10,174 nt of DNA, taken from contig MWAC01000265.1 of assembly GCA_002068815.1 (NCBI GenBank), forward strand, positions 1 through 10,174, given 5' to 3'. The stretch comes from Firmicutes bacterium ADurb.Bin467 (GTDB lineage: Bacteria > Bacillota > Clostridia > Christensenellales > Aristaeellaceae). Below the pieces are notes generated by a model. It ran no database searches. It was not told the origin of the DNA and worked only from the letters and a program-made list of their open reading frames with translations. Positions 1-7,278 of the stretch are shown here, piece by piece; position 1 is the first letter of the stretch, and each line of letters starts with the position of its first letter. The position numbers were made by a program, and so were the translations under genes.

Positions 1-633
1 ACCACGTTTTCTCTCAGGTTTATCAGTTAGTATCCCTTTTCGCCCTTTGTTCGTGCCTAACTGTCTGGCCGCATCTTCTAGCGCCTTTATGGCTTCTGCC
101 TCTCCTTGCGCCTCCTTGTACTGCCTGCGGCGTTCGGCGAAGCGGTCATATTCATTTTTGGCAAAATTCTCCGCTTCCTGCTTACTGACCTTTCCGGCAT
201 CCGGCAGCACCTGGCGCTCATTGAATTTCAGGAACTCATCAAGCTTTCGTTCCCAGTCTTTCATGAATATCTGCTTGCGACGTTGAGCCTGATCTTCGGC
301 ATAATCCAGCCACATGACGACGATCCGGTTCAGTCCATCAATTTCTTCTTCATGGAGATAATTTTTGGCGATGGTCACATCCGTTTTGCGAACTTCATCT
401 GCTTTCCAGCTTGTGAGCCCCATGTTGGGTAGGTTGGAATCAGCGCGCCGTCTGATCAATTCCGCTGCCGTCATGCCGGTCGCAGCAAAGTGCAACTTGT
501 TCTGGATGACGCTGAAGAATTTGTTTGTTTCAGGCTCGGAGGGGTTGTAATCGCCCGCCATCGCGAAGATTTCTTTCACCCGCAGGTACATCCGCCTTTC
601 ACTCGCGCGGATGTCGCGTATCGTCGGCGTCAT
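1..633 (-). CDS. rhuM: RhuM-family protein, C-terminal portion (5' truncated, runs off left edge)
   Basis: An uninterrupted frame of 211 codons runs from an ATG at 633 to the window edge. It contains, in order, IRDIRASERR (residues 5-14), NKLHFAATGMTAAELI (45-60), NMGLTSWK (70-77), DVTIAKNYLHEEEI (85-98), LNRIVVMWLDYAEDQA and LDEFLKFNERQVL. I recognise these as the hallmark C-terminal half of RhuM-family proteins, first named from a Salmonella pathogenicity island and often found in islands with phage or restriction genes; their biochemical role is not known to me. The usual N-terminal segment of well over 100 residues before IRDIRASE is missing. Homology begins within four codons of the ATG, and that ATG overlaps the stop of the upstream dehydrogenase (ATGA). 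Base composition is near 50% GC in counted lines against about two thirds next door, so the segment has a different origin. It is either a truncated, horizontally acquired remnant or an assembly join. The tail after about residue 165 is charged and likely helical. Family call secure; status as a working gene doubtful. Confidence 0.85.
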   Translation of the reverse strand, partial: MTPTIRDIRASERRMYLRVKEIFAMAGDYNPSEPETNKFFSVIQNKLHFAATGMTAAELIRRRADSNLPNMGLTSWKADEVRKTDVTIAKNYLHEEEIDGLNRIVVMWLDYAEDQAQRRKQIFMKDWERKLDEFLKFNERQVLPDAGKVSKQEAENFAKNEYDRFAERRRQYKEAQGEAEAIKALEDAARQLGTNKGRKGILTDKPERKRG

Positions 634-1397
634 TTGCACAGGTACCCGCCGTCGACCGGGATCAGCGCGCCGTTCAGGTAGTCGGACGCGGAAGAGGCGA
701 GGAACAGCACCGGCCCCTTGAGGTCCGCGGGCGTCCCCCAGCGGCCGGCGGGGATGCGCGGCGTCGTCTCGTCCTTGCGCGCCTGCGACATGTTCGCGCA
801 CATCTCGGTGTCCATGTAGCCCGGGCAGATCGCGTTGATGTTGATATTGCGCCCCGCGCAGTCGACGGCGAGGCTGCGCGTCAACTGGCTGACCGCGCCC
901 TTCGTCGCCGTATAGGCCGGAACGGTCGTGCCGCCGAACCACGTGACCATCGAGCCGATGTTGATGATCTTGCCGCCGGTCGGCTGTTGGAGCATCACCT
1001 TCAGCGCGCGCTGTATGATGAAGAACACGTGGTTCAGGTTCACGTTGAGGACGAAGTCCCACTCGTCGGCCGGGAACTCCTCCGGCAGGTGCCTGCGCTG
1101 CACGCCTGCGGCGGGGATCAAGACGTCGAGCCTGCCCCCGAGAATCTCCAGAGCCTCGTCGAACATGCGGTTGAGGTCTTGCCGGTCGGCGAGGTTGCCG
1201 CTGACCGCGTGCGCCTCGTAGCCCATCTCCCGGTACTCGCGGCAGACGCTTTCGAGCTTTTCCCTCTGGACGTCCATCAGCACGACCTTGCAGCCGTTCT
1301 CGAGCAGCGCCTCGGCCATGCCGCGCGACAGCCCCTGCGCGCCGCCGGTCACGATCGCGCGCTTGCCGGCGACGTCGAACAGTTGACTTGTAGCCAT
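630..1397 (-). CDS. Short-chain dehydrogenase/reductase, KduD (2-deoxy-D-gluconate 3-dehydrogenase)-like
   Basis: A 255-residue classical SDR of normal family length. The dinucleotide-binding motif is TGGAQGLSRG (residues 17-26), where Ser24 replaces the usual last glycine of TGxxxGxG. Asp42 ends the second beta strand, which suggests NAD(H) rather than NADP(H). The catalytic set is Asn120, Ser149, Tyr162 and Lys166 (YTATK). The C-terminal stretch IPAGRWGTPADLKGPVLFLA followed by SSASDYLNG and VDGGYL closely resembles KduD and gluconate 5-dehydrogenase relatives, which act on keto/hydroxy groups of sugar acids. The common NNAG motif reads PAAG (95-98). The ATG at 1397 is chosen because AAGGAG (1403-1408) sits at good spacing; longer frames upstream overlap the preceding gene. 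It lies 11 nt after the zinc dehydrogenase stop and is the last native gene of the liv operon seen here. Exact substrate unknown; a sugar acid is inferred from family and neighbour. Confidence 0.93.
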   Translation of the reverse strand: MATSQLFDVAGKRAIVTGGAQGLSRGMAEALLENGCKVVLMDVQREKLESVCREYREMGYEAHAVSGNLADRQDLNRMFDEALEILGGRLDVLIPAAGVQRRHLPEEFPADEWDFVLNVNLNHVFFIIQRALKVMLQQPTGGKIINIGSMVTWFGGTTVPAYTATKGAVSQLTRSLAVDCAGRNININAICPGYMDTEMCANMSQARKDETTPRIPAGRWGTPADLKGPVLFLASSASDYLNGALIPVDGGYLCK

Positions 1398-1408
1398 AAA
1401 AACTCCTT

Positions 1409-2431
1409 TCAGTCGAACCGAAGCGCGACCTTGCACTCCAACTCCGGGTGTTCGAGCAGCCGCGCGATCGCCTTTTCGACCTCGGAAAAGCGGAACGCGC
1501 TCGTGAGCATCCCGGCGGGCGTCAGGCTCCCGTCCTCGAAGCCCAAGATGACCTCGGGGAAGCGGTGGTTGTTGAGCCGCGAGCCGCGCACGTCGAGCTC
1601 CTTCTTCGTGAGCTCGACCATCGCGATCTGCGAGGGCCGGCTCAAAAGCCCCAGCGTGACGACGCGCCCGGCCTGAGACGCGACCGCGACCGACTGCTCG
1701 AACGACGCGGTCGAGCACACCGAGTCGACGACGACCGGCATGCCCTCGCCGCCGGTGAATCTGTCGATTTCGCGGTCGAGGTCGCCCGTCGATACGTTGA
1801 CGGTCACGTCCGCGCCCATCGACTTCGCGCGATCGAGGCGGCTGTCGAAGATGTCGGTGATCAGGACCTCCGCGCCGCGCGATTTTGCGACCTGCGTGAT
1901 GCTCACGCCGATCGGCCCCGCGCCCATCACGAGCACCCTGTCGCCCGCGTGGATGTCCGCGCGGTGGTTGACCTGCGCGCCGATGCTGTACGGCTCGACG
2001 AGCGAGATCAGGCCCTTGTCGACCCTCGCGGTGTCGATCCTGTACGCGGCGGACGCGGGGGCGACGACGTACTCGGCAAAGCCGCCGTCGCGGTGGACGC
2101 CGGTGACCTCGACGCTTTTGCAGACGTTCGGCCTTCCGACCGAGCACGCGTAGCAATGCCCGCACGCGCGCACAGGATCGACGGCGACGACATCCCCGAC
2201 GGATAGATTCGCCACGCCCGCCCCGATTTCCTCCACAACGCCGCCGTATTCATGGCCGATAATCCTCGGATAGGTCGCGAGCGCGTTCGTCCCGCGGTAG
2301 ATGCCGATGTCCGAGCCGCAGATGCTGCCGCACAACACGCGGATCAGCACGTCGGCATTGTTTTGAATCTCCGGCTTCGGCACGTCGGCGATCCGGATTT
2401 CGAGCGGTCTTTCAACGATAACAGCTTTCAT
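1409..2431 (-). CDS. Zinc-dependent medium-chain dehydrogenase, RspB/LgoD (L-galactonate/L-gulonate/L-idonate 5-dehydrogenase)-like
   Basis: A 340-residue MDR-superfamily protein, full length. Catalytic zinc ligands are Cys38, His60-Glu61 (GHE) and Glu146. Structural zinc ligands are Cys90, Cys93, Cys96 and Cys104. The Rossmann motif is GAGPIG (170-175), with Asp193 at the end of the next strand, predicting NAD. The stretch from VAVDPV (83-87) through CGHCYACSVGRPNVC to VTGVHRDGGFAEY matches the RspB/YjjN(LgoD) subgroup best from memory; some members oxidise L-galactonate or L-gulonate at C5 to tagaturonate or fructuronate. Sorbitol and threonine dehydrogenases are more distant alternatives. 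The start ATG at 2431 follows AAGGGG at about 8 nt. It begins 24 nt after livF and is followed within 11 nt by the KduD-like gene, so both enzymes are co-transcribed with the transporter. Likely cytosolic and acting on the imported compound (inference). Confidence 0.92.
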   Translation of the reverse strand: MKAVIVERPLEIRIADVPKPEIQNNADVLIRVLCGSICGSDIGIYRGTNALATYPRIIGHEYGGVVEEIGAGVANLSVGDVVAVDPVRACGHCYACSVGRPNVCKSVEVTGVHRDGGFAEYVVAPASAAYRIDTARVDKGLISLVEPYSIGAQVNHRADIHAGDRVLVMGAGPIGVSITQVAKSRGAEVLITDIFDSRLDRAKSMGADVTVNVSTGDLDREIDRFTGGEGMPVVVDSVCSTASFEQSVAVASQAGRVVTLGLLSRPSQIAMVELTKKELDVRGSRLNNHRFPEVILGFEDGSLTPAGMLTSAFRFSEVEKAIARLLEHPELECKVALRFD

Positions 2432-2455
2432 CGGTGTTCCCCTTGTAAAAAGTTT

Positions 2456-3175
2456 TCAGGACGCGCCCAGATAGATGCGCTTGATGTCCTCGTTGTTCAT
2501 CAGGTTTTCGCAGGTGTCGTGAATCACGATGCTGCCCGTCTGCATGACGTAGCCGCGCTTGGCGGTCGCGAGTGCGATCTTCGAGTTCTGCTCGACGAAC
2601 AGTATCGTCGTCCCCTCGCGGTTGATGTCGTTGATCGCGACGAAGATCTCCTTGACGATCAAGGGCGCCAATCCCATCGACGGCTCGTCGAGCAGCAACA
2701 GCTTCGGCCGCCCCATCAGCGCGCGCCCGATCGCGAGCATCTGCTGCTCGCCGCCGGAGAGCGTGCCCGCGAGCTGCGACCTGCGCTCCTCGAGCCGGGG
2801 GAACCTGCGGTAGACGTCCCGGATGTCCTCGCGTATCTTCGCCATGTCCTTGCGCAGGTACGCGCCGGTCTTGAGGTTTTCCTCGACGGTCAGCTTCGAA
2901 AACACGTGCCGCCCCTCGAGCGCCTGCAAGATGCCCATGGCCGCGACCTTGTCGCCGGTCTTTCCCTGTATCTCCTGTCCCTTGAACAGGATTTTGCCGC
3001 GGACGCCGCGCGCGCGGGTGAGCCCGGAGATCGTCTGCAAGGTCGTCGTCTTTCCCGAGCCGTTCGCGCCGATCAGCGTCACCATCTCGCCCTCGTCGAC
3101 GTGGAGGTCGATCCCCTTGACCGAGTGGATGTTGCCGTAGTAGTAGTGAAAATCCACGAGCTGCAATAGCGCCAT
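2456..3175 (-). CDS. livF: ABC transporter ATP-binding protein LivF (HAAT family)
   Basis: One of the two ATPases powering the LivHM pore. In 239 residues it shows Walker A GANGSGKT (36-43), Q-loop Gln84 in ILQALEGRHVF, the ABC signature LSGGEQQ (139-145), Walker B LLLLDEP (159-165) and the switch histidine replaced by Gln in FVEQN, which is normal for LivF. The ending IYLGAS is also typical. The start is set at ATG 3175: GGAGG within the last livG codons lies 8 nt upstream, whereas the GTG at 3184 would leave about 1 nt. livG stops one base before this ATG, so translation is probably coupled. It is the fifth gene of the operon, followed by the zinc dehydrogenase. Confidence 0.96.
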   Translation of the reverse strand: MALLQLVDFHYYYGNIHSVKGIDLHVDEGEMVTLIGANGSGKTTTLQTISGLTRARGVRGKILFKGQEIQGKTGDKVAAMGILQALEGRHVFSKLTVEENLKTGAYLRKDMAKIREDIRDVYRRFPRLEERRSQLAGTLSGGEQQMLAIGRALMGRPKLLLLDEPSMGLAPLIVKEIFVAINDINREGTTILFVEQNSKIALATAKRGYVMQTGSIVIHDTCENLMNNEDIKRIYLGAS

Positions 3176-3176
3176 C

Positions 3177-3929
3177 TCACTCACCTCCCAGGTACGCCTG
3201 AATGACGTCGGGGTTGTTCTGGATTTCCGAGGGCGTGCCCTTCGCGAGCAGCTTCCCCTCGCTCAATACGTTCAGGTAGTGGCAGATGCCCATCACGAGC
3301 TTCATGTCGTGCTCGACCATGAGCACCGTCACGCCGAGCTCGAGTATCCGCTTGAGAAGCTCGTCGAGCTCCTCCTTCTCCTTCGAGTTCATGCCGGCGG
3401 CGGGCTCGTCGAGCAAAATGAGCTTGGGCGTCGACGCGAGGCTCCGCGCGATCTCGAGCAGCCGCTGCTTTCCGTAGGAGAGCGACCCCGCCGGGTCGAG
3501 CGCGTGGTCCTGCAGATCGACGAATTTCAGCCACTCGTACGCGCGCTCGTAGGCCGCCTTCTCCTCCCTGCGCTGCGAAGGCGTGCGGAACATGTCCGAG
3601 AGATAGCCGGACTTCAGCCGCGGGTGCATGCCGACGAGCACGTTTTCGAGCACGTTCATCTTCTTGAACAGGTTGATGATCTGGTACGTGCGCGAGATGC
3701 CGGCGCGGTTGACCTGATAGGGCTTTTTGCCCTCGATGTGGTTTCCCTCGAAGATCACGGAGCCGCTGTTGGGCCTGTAGACGCCGCTGATGCAGTTGAA
3801 AAACGTCGTCTTGCCCGCGCCGTTCGGCCCGATCAGCCCGGTGATCCTGTGCGCCTCGACGTGCACGCTCACCTGGTTGACCGCGGTCAGCCCGCCGAAT
3901 TTAACGGTTACTTTGTCCGTCGTCAGCAT
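3177..3929 (-). CDS. livG: ABC transporter ATP-binding protein LivG (HAAT family)
   Basis: The second transporter ATPase, 250 residues. Walker A is GPNGAGKT (34-41). The LivG-specific RTYQIINLFKKMNVLENV segment holds the Q-loop (Gln83). The signature is LSYGKQR (150-156), the LivG form of LSGGQ, followed by Walker B LILLDEP (170-176) and AAGMN (177-181). The switch histidine is in MVEHDM, and the protein ends IQAYLGGE. The ATG at 3929 overlaps the livM stop by 7 nt (ATGCTGA), and GGAGG lies 9 nt upstream inside livM. Its last codons carry the ribosome site of livF. The much longer open frame upstream is only livM read in another frame. Confidence 0.96.
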   Translation of the reverse strand: MLTTDKVTVKFGGLTAVNQVSVHVEAHRITGLIGPNGAGKTTFFNCISGVYRPNSGSVIFEGNHIEGKKPYQVNRAGISRTYQIINLFKKMNVLENVLVGMHPRLKSGYLSDMFRTPSQRREEKAAYERAYEWLKFVDLQDHALDPAGSLSYGKQRLLEIARSLASTPKLILLDEPAAGMNSKEKEELDELLKRILELGVTVLMVEHDMKLVMGICHYLNVLSEGKLLAKGTPSEIQNNPDVIQAYLGGE

Positions 3930-4921
3930 GCGCCCGCACCTCCCCGCCGCTTTCCGAGCCTGCCCGCGAGCAGGTTCCAGACGTTTTTGAAGCCGCCGAA
4001 CAGCCCGCCGGGCAGCGCGACGATGACGATCAGGAGCAGGATGCCGTAGACGAAGCCCTGGTAGTCCTGCAATACGCGCAGCGACTCGATCAGAAGCTCG
4101 ACCGAGATCACGCCCAATATCGGCCCGGTCAAAGAGCCCGTGCCGCCGAACAGCAGCATCGTCAGAAACAGCACCGACTGCTTGCGCAAGAACGTGTCGG
4201 GGTGGACGTAGCCGACCAGGTGGATGTACATCGCGCCGGCGAACGCCGTGTAGAACGCGCTCGTCGCGAACGCCATGACCTTGTACTTGCGGACGTTGAT
4301 GCCCATGCCGTTCGCCGCGTGCGAGTTCTCGCGGATCGCGGTGAACGCGCGCCCGGTCTTCGAGTGCACGAGGAAGTACTTCGCGGTCAGGAACACGATC
4401 ACGCACGCGAGCCCGAAGTAGTACCAGAGCCTGTACGTCGAGAACTCGAACCCGAAGATCGAGAGGCGCGCCGAGAAGATGCCGTTGAAGTCCTTCGTGA
4501 TGCCGCCGGGCGAGTGCACGATGAACTGGTAGACGATCTCGCCGAACGCGACGGTCGCGAGCGACAGGAAGTGGAACACCAGTTTCGACGCCGGGATCGC
4601 GAGCACCGCGCCGACCAAGGCCGCGAGCGTCGCCGCGACGAACATCGTAAAGAGGATCGGCAGGCCGAAGTTGTTGTGCAGGATCGCCGAGCCGTACGCG
4701 CCGATCGCGTAGAACGCCGCGTGGCCGAGCGAAATCTGGCCGCAGTAGCCGAACAGTATGTCCAACCCCGACACCGCGACGACGTAGAGCTGTATGATAC
4801 AAGCCAGCATGAGCGGATACTCGGCGCCGCGGACGTAGAGCGGCATGCCCAGCGCCAAGAGGATCGCGATCGGCGCGATCAGCTTTTTCCCGAGGCTGTT
4901 GTTTGCAAGCGATTTTTGCAT
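3923..4921 (-). CDS. livM: ABC transporter permease LivM (HAAT family)
   Basis: Inner-membrane permease subunit, 332 residues, mostly hydrophobic with about eight to ten predicted membrane segments. The LivM hallmark GQISLGHAAFYAIGAY is at residues 61-76. The ATPase-contact (EAA-like) loop is SKTGRAFTAIRENSHAANGM at about 187-206, followed by GINVRKYKVMAF. The conserved LFGGTGSLTGPILG lies near 257-270, and VALPGGLFGG precedes a basic tail. The ATG at 4921 is chosen because GAGGAGG ends 8 nt upstream, within the end of livH; the livH stop is 14 nt away. Pairs with LivH to form the pore. Substrate is not determined by the permease sequence; the operon's sugar-acid enzymes argue against simple leucine transport. 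Confidence 0.95.
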   Translation of the reverse strand: MQKSLANNSLGKKLIAPIAILLALGMPLYVRGAEYPLMLACIIQLYVVAVSGLDILFGYCGQISLGHAAFYAIGAYGSAILHNNFGLPILFTMFVAATLAALVGAVLAIPASKLVFHFLSLATVAFGEIVYQFIVHSPGGITKDFNGIFSARLSIFGFEFSTYRLWYYFGLACVIVFLTAKYFLVHSKTGRAFTAIRENSHAANGMGINVRKYKVMAFATSAFYTAFAGAMYIHLVGYVHPDTFLRKQSVLFLTMLLFGGTGSLTGPILGVISVELLIESLRVLQDYQGFVYGILLLIVIVALPGGLFGGFKNVWNLLAGRLGKRRGGAGAC

Positions 4922-4935
4922 TTCTGTATCCCTCC

Positions 4936-5811
4936 TCAATCGTCCTGGATCGCCCGCTCGTTGAACAGGCCGGTGGGCTTCAAGAACAGGAACGTGATCA
5001 GGAGGATGTAGGCGATCAGGTTTTTGTAGGTCGAGGAGATATAGCCGGTGACGAACACCTCGGCGAGGCCGAGCAGGATTCCGCCGACCATCGCGCCGTA
5101 CATGTTTCCGTAGCCGCCGATGACCGCGCCGGAGAAGCCCTTGCTGCCGATCATCGAGCCCAACAGCGCGTACACGCCGTACATCGGCCCGATCAGCATG
5201 CCGGCGATCGCGGCGAGGCCCGCGGACAGGCCCCAGGTGATGCCCGTGCTCATCGAGACGTTGATGCCGCACGAGTAGGCCGCGGTCGGGTCCATCGCGG
5301 CCGCGCGCATCGCGGTTCCGAAGCGCGTCCGGGTCATGAAGAAGTGGAGCAGCACCATGCACACGAGCGACGCGCCGACGCACAGAAGCGCCTCCGGCTG
5401 CACCGACACCGACAGCACCTTCACGCTCGACTTCGAAAAGACCGACGGGAAGTACTGCGTGATCGAGCCCCAGCCGAGCTGCACGCCGTTCTGGATGATG
5501 TAGGAGATCGCGATCGTCGCGAGCACGACGTAGATGGGCAGCACGTTCTTGTTCAGCAGCACGCGTATAACGCCCTTTTCGAGCAGCATCCCGAACGCGA
5601 ACGCGCACAGGACCGTCAGAATCAGCGACACCACGAACGGCAGCCCCAATATGCGGTAGAAGGTCAGGCCCAGATAGGCGCCCAGCGTCATCACGTCGCC
5701 CTGTACAAAGCTCATCAGGCCCGAAGCCTTGTATATCAGGCTGTATCCCAGCGCGATCAGGCTGTAGATGCCGCCCAGCACAAGGCCGGAGATCAACAGG
5801 CGCAGAAACAT
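4936..5811 (-). CDS. livH: ABC transporter permease LivH (HAAT family)
   Basis: Inner-membrane permease subunit, 291 residues. The N-terminal hallmark GGIYSLIALGYSLIYKASG (13-31) is followed by FVQGDVMTLGAY (35-46). The ATPase-contact loop TRTRFGTAMRAAAMDPTAAY spans 160-179 and is followed by GINVS. Conserved GAVIGGYGNMYGAMVGG lies at 228-244, and the C-terminus LFLKPTGLF is typical. The ATG at 5811 follows AAGGAG at 8 nt; a longer frame to 5877 would start inside an intercistronic hairpin and has no ribosome site. It is separated from the binding-protein gene by 117 nt holding that hairpin. Confidence 0.95.
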   Translation of the reverse strand: MFLRLLISGLVLGGIYSLIALGYSLIYKASGLMSFVQGDVMTLGAYLGLTFYRILGLPFVVSLILTVLCAFAFGMLLEKGVIRVLLNKNVLPIYVVLATIAISYIIQNGVQLGWGSITQYFPSVFSKSSVKVLSVSVQPEALLCVGASLVCMVLLHFFMTRTRFGTAMRAAAMDPTAAYSCGINVSMSTGITWGLSAGLAAIAGMLIGPMYGVYALLGSMIGSKGFSGAVIGGYGNMYGAMVGGILLGLAEVFVTGYISSTYKNLIAYILLITFLFLKPTGLFNERAIQDD

Positions 5812-5868
5812 TCTCTTCTCTCCTTTGATGCGTTCGATGGGTGCGGGGCACCTTCCCCGATCGACGCA

Positions 5869-5901
5869 GGAGAGCATCAGACCTCGGTCTGGATGCTCTC
5901 C
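5869..5901 (-). promoter_or_regulatory. Intercistronic hairpin between binding protein and livH
   Basis: On the minus-strand RNA a 9-bp stem GGAGAGCAT/ATGCTCTCC encloses, after one bulged base, a 5-bp stem CAGAC/GTCTG with a CGAG loop. No U tract follows, so it is not an ordinary intrinsic terminator. A stable hairpin just after the binding-protein gene is a known way to protect that mRNA from 3' decay and make more binding protein than permease; that role is inferred here. A smaller 5-bp hairpin (GGTGC/GCACC, 5840-5852) lies downstream before livH. Confidence 0.7.
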
Positions 5902-5928
5902 GTTGCGCCGACCGTCGGGTTCGGGGGT

Positions 5929-7119
5929 TTACTTCGCGTTGCCGGTCTCGGCGAGGTAGGCCTCGTAGCCGCCCTCCTCGAGCCAGGTCTTGAACAGCAC
6001 GTTCTTGCCGTTGACGAGGATGAACGAGTTGAACGTGTTGTAGCCCTCGCGGTTGCCGGAGGTGTAGTCAAGCGTTCCGCCGAGGCCTTCGATCACGACC
6101 TTGTGGGTCGCTTCGACGAGCGCGTTGCTCTCGTTCGAGCCGGCGATCTTCGAGGCCTCCCACATCACCATCACGGTGTCCCATCCGCGGTAGGCGGAGT
6201 CGGTCTTGACCATCTGGCCGTAGGCGTCGAGGTAACGCTGCAGGAATTCCTTCATATAGGGGATGTCGCAGTCGTCGACGGACTTGTAGGTGACGTAGGG
6301 GTTCGCGAACGCGATGTAGTTCGAGGCCTCCGCGCCGGCGATCTCGATCTGGGAATCCATGAAGGACTCCTTGTTGAGGATGATGCCGGTGTAGCCGTTC
6401 TGACGGAGCTGGCGGACGAGCGGGCCGCCGGTCTCGCCGATGACCGAGATCAGGATGCAGTCCGGGTTCGCGGACATCATCTTCGTGATCTGCGCGGAGT
6501 AGTCGGTGTCGCCGGCGTCGTAGCTCTCGCGCGCGACGACCTCGATGCCCATGCCCTTGAACGTCTCCTCAAAGATGTTCGCGGTCGCGAGCGCGGCCTC
6601 TTCCTGGCCGTTGAAGATCGCGATCGTCTTGTAGCCGAGGTCCACCATCAGGTTCGCCGCGATCGGCACCGCGAACGCGTTGTTCATCGCCGCGCGGAAC
6701 ACATAGGGCCAGTCCTCCTTCATCCAGGAGGCCGCCGTGCCGCAGCCGAAGTGGTAGATGCCGGCCTCGTTGAAGTACGGGGCGGCCGCGAGCACCTCGC
6801 CGGAGTTCATCGAGCCGATGGCGGCGTCGACCTTGTCCTCGGTGATGAGCTTCGTGGCGACCTTCACGGCCTCCTCGGCGGAGCACTGCGTGTCGTACTC
6901 GACGAGCTCGACCTTTTGGCCGTTGAAGCCGCCGTTCTGGTTGACGTAGTCGACCGCCAGGCGAACCGCGTTGCGGCACTCGATGCCGTAGGCGGAGTTG
7001 CCGCCGGTGATGCCGAAGTAGGTGCCGATCCTGAACGTCTCGCCCTCCGCCATCGCGGGGATGGCCAGCGTTGCGAGCGCGAGGAGCGCCACCAGGACCA
7101 ACGAGAGAACCTTCTTCAT
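5929..7119 (-). CDS. HAAT-family solute-binding protein (Peripla_BP_6 type, LivJ/LivK-like)
   Basis: Extracytoplasmic ligand-binding subunit for LivHMGF, 396 residues. A signal peptide (MKK, hydrophobic residues 4-20, then PAMA before Glu25) fits signal peptidase I; no lipobox cysteine is present. The mature part has the type I fold pattern: FRIGTYFGITGG (29-40), NGGFNGQKVELVEYD (62-76), the ligand-loop region GSMNSGEVLAAAPYFNEAG (102-120) and GCGTAASW (125-132), then a second lobe starting near KTIAIFNGQEE. The family binds branched-chain amino acids, amides, urea or other small organic compounds; the ligand here is unknown. ATG 7119 is preferred for its MKK start; an in-frame ATG at 7131 has GGAAGG directly abutting it and would add four residues. 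First gene of the operon, behind a strong promoter at 7279-7307. Confidence 0.94.
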   Translation of the reverse strand: MKKVLSLVLVALLALATLAIPAMAEGETFRIGTYFGITGGNSAYGIECRNAVRLAVDYVNQNGGFNGQKVELVEYDTQCSAEEAVKVATKLITEDKVDAAIGSMNSGEVLAAAPYFNEAGIYHFGCGTAASWMKEDWPYVFRAAMNNAFAVPIAANLMVDLGYKTIAIFNGQEEAALATANIFEETFKGMGIEVVARESYDAGDTDYSAQITKMMSANPDCILISVIGETGGPLVRQLRQNGYTGIILNKESFMDSQIEIAGAEASNYIAFANPYVTYKSVDDCDIPYMKEFLQRYLDAYGQMVKTDSAYRGWDTVMVMWEASKIAGSNESNALVEATHKVVIEGLGGTLDYTSGNREGYNTFNSFILVNGKNVLFKTWLEEGGYEAYLAETGNAK

Positions 7120-7272
7120 AGACAGATCCATCCTTCCTTGTTTTCGCGCTGTTGATGCGATTTGCGCGCCTCCGGGGCCCGGCGATCGTTTTTCTGATAT
7201 ATCACGGGAATCCCCAAAAAAACACCGCCGACCGGAAAATTGCAGGCAACCTTCGCTCAAACAGCGCCCTTA
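7120..7272 (-). promoter_or_regulatory. Leader (5' UTR) of the binding-protein/liv operon
   Basis: About 150 nt separate the predicted transcription start (near 7272) from the binding-protein ATG, long for such an operon. It holds a perfect palindrome TGATATATCA (7195-7204), a short palindrome TTGC-AG-GCAA (7240-7249), a GC-rich hairpin CCGG-GCC-CCGG (about 7173-7183), a run of seven U on the transcript (plus-strand A run near 7216-7222) and the ribosome site GGAAGG (7132-7137). I do not recognise a known riboswitch, and the stem before the U run is too weak to call an attenuator. Together with 7273-7492 (promoter and upstream terminator) this fills the gene-free stretch. Confidence 0.4.
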
Positions 7273-7278
7273 TTTCGC

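Noticed and set aside
525..3169. Long plus-strand frames over the dehydrogenases and livF
   Set aside because: They are shadows of the minus-strand SDR, zinc dehydrogenase and livF, with low-complexity R/D/A/V composition and no ribosome sites.
3176..3184. GTG at 3184 as the livF start
   Set aside because: The GGAGG would lie about 1 nt away; it fits the ATG at 3175 (8 nt), which also matches the usual livF N-terminus.
5812..5877. ATG at 5877 as the livH start
   Set aside because: It falls in the hairpin stem, has no ribosome site, and adds a hydrophilic stretch absent from LivH proteins.
4903..7155. A 750-codon plus-strand frame opposite the binding protein and livH
   Set aside because: It is antisense to well-recognised genes, rich in Arg, His, Asp and Val as expected from the reverse of GC-rich coding DNA, and has no recognisable domain.
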